Under the pieces are notes generated by a model. That model saw only the letters and a program-made list of their open reading frames with translations, searched no databases and was not told the origin of the DNA. Below, one piece after another: positions 1 to 9,800 of a stretch of 64,000 bases of DNA. A program made the position numbers and the translations under genes. The stretch's first letter is position 1. Every line of letters starts with the position of its first letter. Source of the DNA: Schlesneria paludicola DSM 18645 (GTDB taxonomy: Bacteria; Planctomycetota; Planctomycetia; Planctomycetales; Planctomycetaceae); assembly GCF_000255655.1 (NCBI RefSeq), contig NZ_JH636434.1, forward strand, positions 2,070,798 to 2,134,797, in the 5' to 3' direction.

Positions 1-1
1 A

Positions 2-304
2 TCGATTCTGAATCTTTGTTACGAGGATCTCGTATCCGCTCCAGAGGCCAGCATCAGAAACGCCTGCAACTTTATCGGTGTCGAGTTTCAAGAGGCATGC
101 TTGCAATATCACCTGGCTCCCACGTCCGTCCGAACGGGCAGTCGCTGGCAGGTTCGAACCCCCATCTATCAAACGTCAGTCAATCGATCTGAGGCTTACC
201 GAGAATTTCTCGGCCCACTGATTCAACTCGAAAGCGAGTGGACATCCATTTCAACCAATTCCAATCTGAAAACAGCTCAAACACATTCGCCTTACACCGG
301 TTAA
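2..304 (+). CDS. Sulfotransferase, C-terminal part (5' truncated by window edge)
   Basis: The frame is open from the first bases of the window, so this is the tail of a longer gene. The readable 100 residues include YEDLV, then an N-x-IGVEF segment, and the run SVRTGSRWQVRTPIYQTSV followed by a Tyr-x-EFLGPL stretch. This matches the C-terminus of bacterial TPR/sulfotransferase proteins, where an R-T-A-S-x-x-Q-V-R-x-P-I-Y block is followed by the R-Y-E-x-x-L-G-P-L end. Such enzymes move sulfuryl groups from PAPS to a protein or carbohydrate. The PAPS-binding loop lies outside the window, so activity cannot be judged. A Met at 101 lies inside the conserved domain and is unlikely to be the true start. 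Confidence 0.75.
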   Translation, partial: SILNLCYEDLVSAPEASIRNACNFIGVEFQEACLQYHLAPTSVRTGSRWQVRTPIYQTSVNRSEAYREFLGPLIQLESEWTSISTNSNLKTAQTHSPYTG

Positions 305-516
305 CCGCAGCGCTCTTCGTCAAACATGGTCATTGACGAACACCGGTTTGAATTGGGCGTATCGATCCTGATCGCGTGCCAGACCTTTACGATCGCCTTG
401 GACGGAAACGGAGTAAGTAATCGCAGATCGCCCAACACGCAGAAAAATTTTCTGAATGGAACGAATGACTTCCATTACGGTGCCTTTTTTAACTTCAAGA
501 ATCATCCCGTCGAGAC

Positions 517-1320
517 TCATTGTCCTGCACTCTTCCGCTTCGAGACAGAACCAGCATCGATGGTGCAACTCGTCATTCCTTTCCGAATTGCAGCCTGACC
601 TTCGTCGCTGATCAGCGTGTTGCCAATATCGAGTCTCTTAAGAGCCTTCATCTCTATCAAATACTTCAGGCCATCATCGGAAACATCGGTGCCAGCTAAA
701 CCGAGATACTGAAGGTCGCCCAACGCCTTCAATTTCTTGACCCCTGCATCAGTGACATTGGTGTCGTTGAGTGCGATGGACTTGAGGTTCGGCAGTCCTT
801 GAAGAATGTCGCAAGTTTTGTCGCCAACCTGGGTCTGGATGAGGAATATCCATTCAAGACCGGATAGCCCTTTCAGGTGCTCAATTCCACGGTCGCTGAG
901 TTGGCTGTAGCCCAGATATAGTCCCGTGAGATTTTTCATTCCAACCAGTTTCTCGACAGCCACATCTGTGACTTGCGGCCCGAGCAGCCAGAGAGTTTTG
1001 AGCTCCTTCAAAGTCCCGATTTCGGAAAGCAACTCAGCAGGCAGTGGACGATCCGTCGTTGTCAACGAGATACTGGTCACACCGCCGTGACTTCGGATCG
1101 ACTTGGGAACCCACATTGGTCCGGTGAAACGAAACTCCACCCGTCCACCCAGCGATTCAATTTTCGCTGCAATCCGCCGCTCGTCTTGAAACGAACTCAC
1201 AAACGCCCAAAGGATATAACTCTGGATCACCGCGATGAGCATCAACGTCAAAACGATCCACCCCAAATAGGAGCGAAGAAATCTTCGAGTATTGGCTGGT
1301 CGACGAGAGACCTCATCCAT
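517..1320 (-). CDS. Membrane-anchored leucine-rich-repeat protein
   Basis: A 267-residue protein. Residues about 15-42 form one strong membrane helix (YLGWIVLTLMLIAVIQSYIL), with no cleavable signal evident. From about residue 85 there are successive LRR units of about 24 residues with the pattern L-x-x-L-x-L-x-x-T-x-V-T/S-D-x-G-x-x-x-L (for example TNVTDAGVKKL, TDVSDDGLKYL, TLISDEG). These are bacterial cysteine-containing/RI-type LRRs, common in planctomycetes, that usually mediate protein contacts. The partner is unknown. A second LRR membrane protein at 35280-35897 has the same plan. The gene stands alone, with the VOC gene upstream on the same strand. Confidence 0.85.
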   Translation of the reverse strand: MDEVSRRPANTRRFLRSYLGWIVLTLMLIAVIQSYILWAFVSSFQDERRIAAKIESLGGRVEFRFTGPMWVPKSIRSHGGVTSISLTTTDRPLPAELLSEIGTLKELKTLWLLGPQVTDVAVEKLVGMKNLTGLYLGYSQLSDRGIEHLKGLSGLEWIFLIQTQVGDKTCDILQGLPNLKSIALNDTNVTDAGVKKLKALGDLQYLGLAGTDVSDDGLKYLIEMKALKRLDIGNTLISDEGQAAIRKGMTSCTIDAGSVSKRKSAGQ

Positions 1321-1512
1321 GACCTCACGCTCCCGTTGGACTCAATATGGGCATCGTTCGCACGTCGACCGACGCAGGCATTCGGCCCATCATAGAGACA
1401 GAACACTCCAAGTGTCAGCAACAGCACCATGAGATTGCCTGAGTTTCATGAACCCGAATATTTTCAAGAACGGTCCGCTGCTCAGTCGCCAAACGGTCAC
1501 TTGAGAATGCGC

Positions 1513-1965
1513 CTACTGAGATGTTTGCTGCCGCAACTCTTGGGCGAGCCCAATCAGAATCCCTTCCGGACCGCGAATGTAGCAAAGCCGATAGATGTCT
1601 TCGTACTGAACCACTTCGCCGACGACCCGCGCGCCTCGCTTGGCCAGCCGCACGAGCATATCATCAAGGTCCTCTACGGTGAACATGACGCGCAGGTAAC
1701 CGAGAGCGTTGACTGGAGCGGTTCGGTGATCGGCGACCACGGGCGGCGCGAGGAATCGAGACAACTCGATCCGACTGTGCCCGTCCGGCGTACGCATCAT
1801 CGCAATTTCGACGCGCATGCGGCGCAATCCAGTGACCCCATCTGCCCAATCTCCTTCGATTGGGGCGCGTCCTTCGAGCTTAAGGCCAAGTTCGGTGTAA
1901 AACTCGATGGCAGCGTCAATGTCTTCGACCACAATCCCAACGTTGTCCATGCGTTTGACAGTCAT
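1513..1965 (-). CDS. VOC/glyoxalase-like metalloenzyme superfamily protein
   Basis: A 150-residue protein with two beta-alpha-beta-beta-beta modules of the vicinal oxygen chelate fold. The first starts MDNVGIVVEDIDAAIEFYTELG and ends at RIELSRF. The second starts VMFTVEDLDDMLVRLAKRGA and ends GPEGILIGLAQEL. The closing Glu of each module is visible (RIEL; the second as LAQE). The exact reaction cannot be read from sequence, since the family includes glyoxalases, extradiol dioxygenases, epimerases and resistance proteins. It is a stand-alone gene, and its start MTVKRMDNV sits just before the first strand. Confidence 0.85.
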   Translation of the reverse strand: MTVKRMDNVGIVVEDIDAAIEFYTELGLKLEGRAPIEGDWADGVTGLRRMRVEIAMMRTPDGHSRIELSRFLAPPVVADHRTAPVNALGYLRVMFTVEDLDDMLVRLAKRGARVVGEVVQYEDIYRLCYIRGPEGILIGLAQELRQQTSQ

Positions 1966-2415
1966 CGTATCTCCCTGAAAACACCTTTTTCATTGCGCGT
2001 GCAACATTTCAATCCACGCACAATCAGGCGACGATATCAAGGAGACATTCGTATTCAAGTCGTTGAGACTGCGGGGATGCCTTTTTTGAGTACTGACTCT
2101 TTGAGGCATGCCAGCAGCCTGTTGGAGTAAGGTGGACAGGCACCATGGCATTCAAGACACCATGGTGTTTTTTATCTAATCGGAGCCAGTTCCCGTTGCT
2201 TCAACCGGCTCCTAATTTGTCAGCAGCGTTCGAGTCCAACCGTATTGGCGTTCGCGACGTGATCGAAACTCTGGTGGCTCAGATCGATGGTTCGCGATTG
2301 CTCTGCCACTGGGATGGACAGTTTTCCGGATTGATGAACGACGATGAAATCATCGTGACGACGACAATAACGAACACACAACCGCCCCGATGCCGTGTTC
2401 TTCTGCGGAACTCTC
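1966..2415. other. Intergenic region holding repeat copy 1
   Basis: No convincing coding sequence. It contains the first copy of a dispersed inverted-repeat element (2113-2212). The remainder, between the VOC gene and the redox cluster, shows no recognisable signal. Confidence 0.6.
2113..2212 (+). repeat. Dispersed ~100-bp inverted-repeat element, copy 1
   Basis: It starts AGCAGCCTGTTGGAGTAAGG, then has GGACAGGCACC, and ends ...GGAGCCAGTTCCC..GCTTCAACCGGCTCC. The two ends are imperfect inverted repeats, and an inner stem (CACCATGG ... CCATGGTG, 2141-2167) adds a second hairpin. Related copies lie at 6145-6246 (inverted), 36233-36334, 53650-53744 and, as a remnant, 61426-61475. There is no ORF inside, so this looks like a non-autonomous MITE- or REP-type element. 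Confidence 0.8.
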
Positions 2416-2964
2416 CTATTTCGCTTGATTCTTCATCGCGGACTTCAACTTCGCGCTGAAATCATCCGGTTTCATGCGGTCGCTATTGTTCTTCCCCACA
2501 TAGCGAAACAATTCCTGACCAGCGGAATCGAGGACCACGAGTGCCGGAAAATGGACGGTCTCGCCATGAAACTTGTAACCATCCGGTATGCCGAGTTGTG
2601 TCGCTAACCGGGCGTCCGGATCGCGATAAATCACCGGAAGATCCTTCAGATCTTGAGGTCCCAGCTTGAGGGACCATGCCTTGATCTCGTCAACACTGTC
2701 GGGTTTGAGAAACAGATGCAGAACGTCGTGATTGCTGCCTGCCAACTTCGCGTACTCGCGCGTGTATTTGAGGCAGTAGGGGCACTCCGTCTTCAGCAAG
2801 AAGTGAAGCACGATCACTTTGCCCTTCTGCTCTGACAGCGTCAACGTTGTGCCGTGCGTCGGTGATTCGAGCGTCACGTCTTTTATCCCTTCAGCATGGA
2901 CGGCGACGGCCACCAACGAGACAAAAAGGAATACTGCGGAACGCTGAGTGTTTGTTGTCAACAT
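2416..2964 (-). CDS. Exported thioredoxin-fold protein with CPYC motif
   Basis: A 182-residue protein starting MLTTNTQRS with a signal peptide (hydrophobic residues 10-23, cleavage likely after VHA). The frame is open further upstream, but the internal ATG is the one that puts a signal peptide first. The mature part is a thioredoxin/redoxin fold: strand KVIVLHFLLK, the redox pair CPYC at 61-64, and a cis-Pro segment before LVVLDSAGQELFRYVG. It probably reduces or exchanges disulfides in the periplasm. From about residue 30 it is strikingly similar to the C-terminal domain of the presumed anti-sigma protein at 4453-5343 (shared runs VIYRDPDARLA, LGIPDGY/FGIPDGY, RYVGKNNSDRM), so one arose from the other by duplication. 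Confidence 0.85.
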   Translation of the reverse strand: MLTTNTQRSAVFLFVSLVAVAVHAEGIKDVTLESPTHGTTLTLSEQKGKVIVLHFLLKTECPYCLKYTREYAKLAGSNHDVLHLFLKPDSVDEIKAWSLKLGPQDLKDLPVIYRDPDARLATQLGIPDGYKFHGETVHFPALVVLDSAGQELFRYVGKNNSDRMKPDDFSAKLKSAMKNQAK

Positions 2965-3083
2965 GGTGATTTTCGTTTCTGTACCAAAGGCAGTGCTTGA
3001 AACTCGATGCGTGATTCCAAATCCCGATTGCCCCGAAGTCCAGCGCATCCCGGGACGACCAGAGTGAACTCGATGAGTGGACA

Positions 3084-4175
3084 TCAATCTTCCGCCAACA
3101 GCTTGTCGACGGCTTTTTCGATGGTTTTGTCTCCCGTCGCACCTTTCCAATTCAATTCACCGGGCCACCAAAGTCGGATGTACCCGTGCTTGTCCACAAC
3201 GTACACGCATGGCCACATCGTGTTTCCCCAGGCCTTCCAGTTTTCGGAGGCGAGGTCAATCATGATGGGAAATGTCAAATCGCGTTCGCGGGCAGCGGTC
3301 TTCACCGCATCGGCATCGCGCTCGCGACTCGTTTCAGGCGTTTGGATTCCGACCACGACAACCCCCTTGGCCACCAAATCCTTGTGCCATCGCCGGTAGA
3401 TTTCAAAGTTGGCGTGACAGTTGTGACACTGAAATGCATAGAAGTGGACCAGAACGACCTTGCCTCGTAGTTCCCGCATTGTCATTGGCGAAGAGTTGAT
3501 CCAATTTTCGACGGGGACAAATTCAGGAGCCATCGCATAGATACGCGTCAGTCGGGTTGGATCAAACGGATCACCGAGTAATGACTTCAACGTCTTCCAT
3601 TGTTCAGGTCGTATGATCTTGGCCATCCCTTCGCGCTCGGCCCGGGTCGCTTTATTTGCTCGATCCTGCAATCCCTTGATCTTGGGATCGCCGAACTGAG
3701 TATTGGTGAGAGCGAGATTCGATTCGTCGGTGGCGCGCGCCAAAAGGGCCAGCTTCTGTTGCTGCGCCGATTGCACATCAATGCGCTTTGCGATATCGCT
3801 TCGCAACAGCACCCTGCTGCCTTGAGCGTAGCACTCCAGTTGCTTCAGCCGTTGCCGTTGAACGTCCGTTGCGGCACGGTCGAACCATGCCCAGACTTGT
3901 GACTCCAATTCGCGTATCACCGCCCTTTGCTGGTCGGTCGGCAAGATGCGGGCCGGAAACCACCTTGCATCCACGGTGCGAAGCAACGCTTCCAGATCAT
4001 CAACCTGCTGGTCGGTCAGCTTCAATTCTTTGTGCACTTCCGGCGCATGGACGAGACCAAGCAAGTACTGCGGAACCAGATTCCCATACGGACTCTCCGC
4101 GTCCTGAGCAGCGATGAGTCCTTGAATGACGAGCAGTAATCCGCCGGCAGACACAAGTCGACTGAATGCATTCAT
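3084..4175 (-). CDS. TlpA-like thiol-disulfide protein with N-terminal helical domain
   Basis: A 363-residue protein with an N-terminal signal peptide (residues 1-23, ending IAAQDA). Residues 45-205 are helical and charged, with KLTDQQVDDLEALL and RPEQWKTLKSLLGDP units like those of planctomycete proteins that sense or bind via Spy/LTXXQ-like helices. Residues 215-360 are a TlpA/ResA-type thioredoxin domain: GKVVLVHFYAFQCHNC with the redox pair CHNC at 250-253, then GVVVVGIQTPE and a cis-Pro region (NTMWPCVYVVDKHGYI). It lies between two other thioredoxin-fold genes on the same strand, 119 bp upstream of the CPYC gene, so a shared redox role is likely. Substrate unknown. Confidence 0.85.
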   Translation of the reverse strand: MNAFSRLVSAGGLLLVIQGLIAAQDAESPYGNLVPQYLLGLVHAPEVHKELKLTDQQVDDLEALLRTVDARWFPARILPTDQQRAVIRELESQVWAWFDRAATDVQRQRLKQLECYAQGSRVLLRSDIAKRIDVQSAQQQKLALLARATDESNLALTNTQFGDPKIKGLQDRANKATRAEREGMAKIIRPEQWKTLKSLLGDPFDPTRLTRIYAMAPEFVPVENWINSSPMTMRELRGKVVLVHFYAFQCHNCHANFEIYRRWHKDLVAKGVVVVGIQTPETSRERDADAVKTAARERDLTFPIMIDLASENWKAWGNTMWPCVYVVDKHGYIRLWWPGELNWKGATGDKTIEKAVDKLLAED

Positions 4176-4452
4176 GGACAGGATCTCACAATTGATTCGA
4201 GCAAGGCAGCAGATGCAGTCTGAGATTCAGGACTGCCTTGCCATTAGGAAAGCCAACGTGCGTTCCCCTCGCATTTCACCAAACGTAAACCATTCACATG
4301 TTGGGGACGGACGTATTTTCATCGCAGACGGTACATGACCATGCGCGGGGCTTTTGCAACCAACCGAGGCGTTGCCGATGATCACGGGGCGGCCTTGGGC
4401 CCTGAACCGTGAAGAGTGACTCCGTGAGTGAAGCTCGAATTGCGATTCGCGG

Positions 4453-5343
4453 CTACTGATGTTGTGTGACCGTCGCGACGACGGAGTGAAATGCATCCGG
4501 CATCATCCGGTCTGAATTGTTTTTACCCACGTAGCGAAACAGTTCCTGACCAGAACGATCGAGTAGCACGAGTGCGGGGTAATGTACAGTCTGTCCGTGA
4601 AACTCGTACCCATCGGGAATTCCAAATTCTTTGGCAAGTCGAGCGTCTGGGTCGCGATAAATGACGGGAGGATTCTCCAAGCCTTCTTGACTAATCTTCG
4701 CGGCCCAGATTTTGATTTCATCGGGACTGTCGGGCTTGAGAAACAGATGCACCACATCGGGACTGAGCTTCGAAAGCTGACCATAATCGTGTGTCAACTT
4801 GAGGCAAAAGGGACATTCAGACTTCAACAAAAAATGAAGCGCGATCAACTTCGCCTTCTGATCCGACAGCGTAAACGTGGTGCCATCAGTCGGCGACTCC
4901 ACGACAAGATCACGCGTTCGGTTGGTTGCAAAAGTGCTTCCAACATTGCGAGAAGAATCTGATGATCGGTCCCATAGGTGAACGCCCATCGCTACCATCG
5001 CAGAGAGACTCGCGACAACCACGGCTGTCATCGCCATCATTGATCGCGATCCCGATGCACGTCGCGCCGAATTGTTGTCTCGGACAGGCAGCGGAACACC
5101 AGTGGCTCCCACCACGTCTGTTTGGGTGCCACCACGCTCTCTCGCATGTTCCCCTGAGTCGATCGGAATCTGAGTCAGGCATTTCAGCCCCAGCTCCAGG
5201 TCCTGATGCAGGAACCACAAACTTCGAGCTTCCGCATCCGCTCTCAGAACGTCTTGCAGCTCCTGGTGCTCCGCCTTCGAAGCGGTCGGCAATAAGCAGG
5301 CCGCAAACATCTCCAACAGCCGACTTTGTTGATCGGAAGTCAT
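4453..5343 (-). CDS. Membrane anti-sigma-like protein with periplasmic thioredoxin domain (CPFC)
   Basis: A 296-residue protein. The start at 5343 overlaps the sigma-factor stop by 4 bases (ATGA), which indicates translational coupling. Residues 1-60 (MTSDQQSRLLEMF..., LQDVLRADAEARSLWFLHQDLEL) resemble the short cytoplasmic helical domain found next to planctomycete ECF sigma factors. Residues about 102-122 form one membrane helix. Residues 145-296 are a redoxin fold with CPFC at 177-180. Coupling to the sigma gene plus this topology suggests an anti-sigma factor whose periplasmic part senses or uses thiol redox state. The sigma-binding role is inferred; the fold and motif are seen. The redox domain is closely related to the stand-alone protein at 2416-2964. 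Confidence 0.75.
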   Translation of the reverse strand: MTSDQQSRLLEMFAACLLPTASKAEHQELQDVLRADAEARSLWFLHQDLELGLKCLTQIPIDSGEHARERGGTQTDVVGATGVPLPVRDNNSARRASGSRSMMAMTAVVVASLSAMVAMGVHLWDRSSDSSRNVGSTFATNRTRDLVVESPTDGTTFTLSDQKAKLIALHFLLKSECPFCLKLTHDYGQLSKLSPDVVHLFLKPDSPDEIKIWAAKISQEGLENPPVIYRDPDARLAKEFGIPDGYEFHGQTVHYPALVLLDRSGQELFRYVGKNNSDRMMPDAFHSVVATVTQHQ

Positions 5344-5885
5344 AGGGCCCCTTCCTGAAGGCGACGTTGCACGCACTCGGTCAAACGGCGCCGAAGAATC
5401 GTCAACTTGTTGTAAAGCGTGCGCGGAGCTCGTTGAAGTCGTGTCGCCAAATCGGCGATCCCACCGTGTTCTGCATAGGCGATTCGCAAGAGTTCTCGTC
5501 CTGCAGGCCCGACTTCGTTGAGGCACTGCTCGAGGGCCGTGATCCGTCGCCCCTGCATGTCGAGGTCGACAAGTCGTTCCGATGCCAACGTCGCGAGTAA
5601 GTCATCATCGAACATCAACGGGGACCGCCCCGCCAGACGTTGAAAGTTCTTCGCCTCATAAAAGCAAATCGTACTGGCCCACGCCACGAAATTGCTGCCC
5701 GCCTCATAGGTCTCGAACTTCCTCCACATCAACAGACTGGAAGACTGCAAAACATCTTGCGCGTCGTGCCACCGCCCCAACAACGACATCAGATATCCGA
5801 GCAGTTTGTCGTGCGATGCCGTCAACAGCGTCACGAATTCTTCGTGACGAACGTTCGCGTTCGAAATTAAGGGGGGCTCGGTCAC
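5340..5885 (-). CDS. ECF RNA polymerase sigma factor
   Basis: A 181-residue sigma-70 family protein of the extracytoplasmic-function type. Region 2 is at about 15-85 (HDKLLGYLMSLLGRWHDAQDVLQ...FVAWASTICFYEAKNFQR), and region 4 is at about 115-175 (ALEQCLNEVGPAGRELLRIAYAEHGGIADLATRLQRAPRTLYNKLTILRR, written here in parts, containing the helix-turn-helix). It resembles the Rhodopirellula/Verrucomicrobium sigma subfamily. It is the first gene of an overlapping pair with the thioredoxin-bearing membrane protein, and probably of the redox cluster down to 2416. Promoter targets cannot be identified from this window alone. Confidence 0.9.
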   Translation of the reverse strand: MTEPPLISNANVRHEEFVTLLTASHDKLLGYLMSLLGRWHDAQDVLQSSSLLMWRKFETYEAGSNFVAWASTICFYEAKNFQRLAGRSPLMFDDDLLATLASERLVDLDMQGRRITALEQCLNEVGPAGRELLRIAYAEHGGIADLATRLQRAPRTLYNKLTILRRRLTECVQRRLQEGAL

Positions 5886-6878
5886 GAGAATCAGGCCTCA
5901 ACGACCATTGTTAGTCAGTCCGATCGAGCGCTTCGTATGAGCATAAAAAATGCGAGTCATCAACATCATATGTCTGCCGATCGCGAAATTGACCGGGCCC
6001 TTTTTCAAAGATTCTGTTCACAGACTTCATGACGTCGCGATGGTTCAATATCCACCGGATACTGGCATGACAGCCTACTGAACCAGAGGACGGGCCGGAT
6101 TCTGCAGCAAATGAAGGCTGCTGAATGCAAGACAGGAATCGTTTAGCAGGTTGTTGAAGTAACGGGGACTGGCTCCGGTGAGATGAAAAACCGCCATAAT
6201 ATTGTAAACGCCAAGGTGCCTGTCCCCCTTACTTCATCAGGCTGTTCGGCGCAGTCCCATGCAATACCCACCGGCAAACGTGTCTTCTAAACGTTTGGAA
6301 CATTGGACCGAGTTGGTCCTGACAAGTTCGGCCCAGATCGTAAGATCAATGCCGGTTGAACGTCCGCGTACGTTCTCGAACCTCAGCCGTTCGTACAAAT
6401 CACGAGACGGGTGCCGGGAATGGTTGAGAACAAACCCCAATCCGCGCCAACGCCTGAAAGGAATGACCAATGGAGTTCTTCAACGCTGATCGGACCAGTG
6501 TGACTTCGACAGAAGTGTGCCTCGGAGCACAGCGAGCACCGAGACACGGTCATGCCGTTCGCCCGAAACATCGGCCACTCCAAAGAATGAGATGTTGCTC
6601 ATCATGCTCATCAACGAGCGAGATGAATGAGCACACTTAAGTCGTTGACAAATAAGGCAATCGAGAACAAGGCGTGCAAAGCGATCAAGACGATCAAATT
6701 TTTGGCTGGCTTTCGATCATTGAAAATTTAATTCAAAAAAAGCCACTTCGGGCCACGGCGGATGACATCGTGCCGAGCCGTTTTTTGTAGGCATCGCCGC
6801 ATCGCCACGGAAGATCGAACCTTCCTTCCCGACAATTCCAGGCATACGAATCCGTATCTGCCGCAGCCGACAGCTCGC
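5886..6878. other. 993-bp intergenic region with repeat copy 2
   Basis: It lies between the PVC cytochrome end and the sigma-factor start. It contains the inverted copy of the dispersed repeat (6145-6246). Small open frames at 6237-6583 show no family signature or ribosome binding site. The segment 6660-6770 is AT-richer than its surroundings. No gene is supported. Confidence 0.5.
6145..6246 (-). repeat. Dispersed ~100-bp inverted-repeat element, copy 2 (inverted)
   Basis: Read on the minus strand, it begins AACAGCCTGATGAAGTAAGG, GGGACAGGCACCTTGGCG, and ends CGGAGCCAGTCCCCGTTACTTCAACAACCTGCT (written here in full only to show the pairing of its ends; the last block pairs with the first). Length and end structure match copies 1 and 3. 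Confidence 0.75.
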
Positions 6879-9800
6879 CTATTGCTTCGCCTTCAAAAAG
6901 GCGATCAGGTCCGCGATCTGTTGCTTCGTCAACTGCGTGTCCAAACCGGCTGGCATGATCGACACTGTGCTGGGCCGAATCTCTTCGATGTCGGATCGCA
7001 GAATTCGAACCTCTTCTTTCGCGCCCGTCGCGAGCGTAATTTCATCAGGCGACTCTTTGCGGATCAGTCCGTTGAATTGTTTTCCCGATTGCGTCAGTAC
7101 CAGGATCGGCTCATAACTTCGCACGAAACTGACACTGGGGAAGACAACCGCTTCGAGCAGATCGCGCTCGGTGCGGATCTTGCCGATTCGAGACAAATCT
7201 GGGCCAATATTTCCGCCCATATAACCCATCGCGTGGCAAGCCGAGCAAGCGGCCTTCTGGCTGTTGAAGACCAGTTGACCACGGCGAATATCGCCCTCTG
7301 ACAACGACGCCATCATTTCATTCAGCTTTTCCTGCTGACGACCAGCCTCAACATTGATGGCGGTATAAAGTTCTTCCGCAGCGGCTTGAACCGACGTCGG
7401 AAACTTCGCCAGCTTCAGCTTCACCGCATCGACGCGCAGACTGGTGAGCACGGGCGAACGCTTCAACGCGGCAATCAGCTTCATGCCGATCCCTTCGTCC
7501 GTACAGTGCTCGAAGGCACTGAGCAACCGATTCAATTCCAGCGGCCCCACCAGCGGAATTGAATCCACCAGCATCGCCAACGGTGTCGTATCCAGCTTCG
7601 ACTTCACGAATGCTTCAACGGCCGCCGATCGCGTGCTGACACTCGCTTCTTCGCGCAAGCTATCCGCCAGCAACTGGAAGTGCTCCGCGGCCGGCAATGC
7701 AACGCCATCGGGAATCGCGGCCAACGCTTCGACACGAACCGGTTCCGACAGCGCATGGTTGCTGGCGATCTTTAGGAGCGCCACTCTCAGGTCATCAGTG
7801 GCCCCCTTGATCGGAATGGCTCGTACAGTTCCGATTGCAATCGGAACCAATGCCGCATCGCTTTCGATCAATACACCCGTCAGAGGTTCGATCCAGCCAA
7901 TCGGCATTTCTTTCAGTGCCGACGTGCGCATTGCTTCCAGCACGATGCGGCGCGAATCTTTGGTCCCCCCCGGCACCGACGCCGCCACATGGCTGGCGAT
8001 CAGTTGTTGGATCGACGCATCACCCGCGAACTGGGCCAACTGGCGGACCAGCTCTAGCTGCTCGTCCTCGGAAAGGCCGGGTGATTGCAAACGGAATCGC
8101 AGGTATCCTGCCAGTGCGTCACCCCAATCGGCGTGACGCCCCACTAGCCAAAGGGCCGTCTCCTTCAGCAACGGCTCTTTCGACGTCAGCCAGGGCACGA
8201 CCTGCTGTGGATCAACCTTCCCTCCAGGCATTTGATCGTTGGCAATCGCGACAACCCGCTGCAATGAAGGAGAAACCGGTTTATTCAGAGCGGGTGCCGT
8301 CGGTAGCTCAAGCGACTTGCCGATCTCGATCAGGGCATAGGTTACCGAGTGTTCCAGAATGCGATCAGAAGGAAGTTTTGCGGCCAGTTCCAGTAAGCGA
8401 GGAATCGCAAGTTCACTTTCCAGCCGTCCCAGTGCCTCGGCGGCGACCCGACGGATCTGCAGTGAGTCGTCACCCAGGCACGTTGTCAGCGATGAGAGGG
8501 CATCTTGATCTCGCCACAAGCTGACTGAATTCAACGCGGCCAACCTCACCGTCAATTGGGGGTCACTGATAGCATTTCGGACCAGCGTCCGGGCCTGGGG
8601 ATGCTCGATGCGAGTCAACGTCCACACGGCATTGCGGCGGACGTCAGGATTCTTCGAATCTTTGACAGCCTTCGTCAGTTCCGGAATCGCGACGACGCCT
8701 TGCTTGGCCAGCAACTGAATCGCACTCGTCACAACCGCCGGGCGTGAGTCGGCCAGTCGCGACACCAGTTCCGCCGTTGAAGGCCCTTTCCAATCGAGCT
8801 TCTGACCGCGCGCATCGGCGACACGCACAGCGCCGATGCGACGAACGCGGTAAATCGCGCCCAGGATATCGGGCTTGGTCAACTGCGATGTCGGGCAACA
8901 CATCGTGTACCAGCCACCCGTGTCACAAACCACCAGGCTGCCGTCGGCATCTTCTTGAATGTCCGTCGGATGGAAATCCAAATTCGACGAAACCAGAAAA
9001 TCGGTTGTCGTGGGCTTGTAGGATGCGCCTTCCGGCTCGAGCACATGTCGTGAGACCTTGTGCATGTTGAACTGACAGGCAAACAAGTTGTCTCGATAGT
9101 CATTGCCGAATACGGCCGATTCATAACACGTCAATCCGCAGGGTGCTGCCGGTCCCATGTGGACGAGCGATGGCATCAGCTCGCCAGTTCGTGGATGAGA
9201 ATTGATGACACCATGATTTTTCCCATAGACGCCGCCATAAATCGCATGAATCAAACCATCGCGCAAACCGCCGCCGGGATGCTGCAGGAACGTCGTGGTA
9301 AAGATCCGTTCGCCCGTAGGCATGAACGCCACATCAACCGGGTTGTCCATCCCGCCCGCCATGACAGATTCGACAATTCCTGTGCCATCGGCTTTGCGGC
9401 GAAAAATGTGGGCGGCTTTCGAGACCAGTGTTCGCGGCTCGAGCTTCACGGTCGCGTCTTTCGGATCAGAGCTTGTCCGCACCGCTTTCGGAAGTTGCAA
9501 ATAGGTTTGCTCGGCAAACGCCCCTTTACACCAATAGATCCAGCCGTCCAGACCGAGATACGGACCGTGCAGGTCGTTGGCGCATCCGGTCAGCGTTTTT
9601 CCTTCGAACCATTCCACGCGCTGGTCCGCCACGCCGTCACCGTCGGTATCCGTCAGTTTCCAAATGCTGGGTGGCGCGGAAACATAGAGCGAGCCGTCGT
9701 ACCACAGCGTCCCTTCGGGAAACATCATCTTGTCGGCAAACACCACCGATTTGTCGAACCGCCCGTCGCCATCGGTGTCTTCCAACCGGACAATGCGATG

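Noticed and set aside
150-162. GGTTCGAACCCC, like a tRNA T-arm
   Set aside because: It lies inside the conserved sulfotransferase coding sequence (QVRTPI), and no acceptor or anticodon arms surround it.
1248-1430. Short minus-strand frame of 60 codons upstream of the LRR gene
   Set aside because: It overlaps the LRR gene start in another frame and shows no conserved motif or ribosome binding site.
6383-6583. Minus-strand frame beginning EWPMFRANG, like PQQ-propeller proteins
   Set aside because: The similarity ends after a few residues and there is no ribosome binding site or continuing domain, so it is probably chance.
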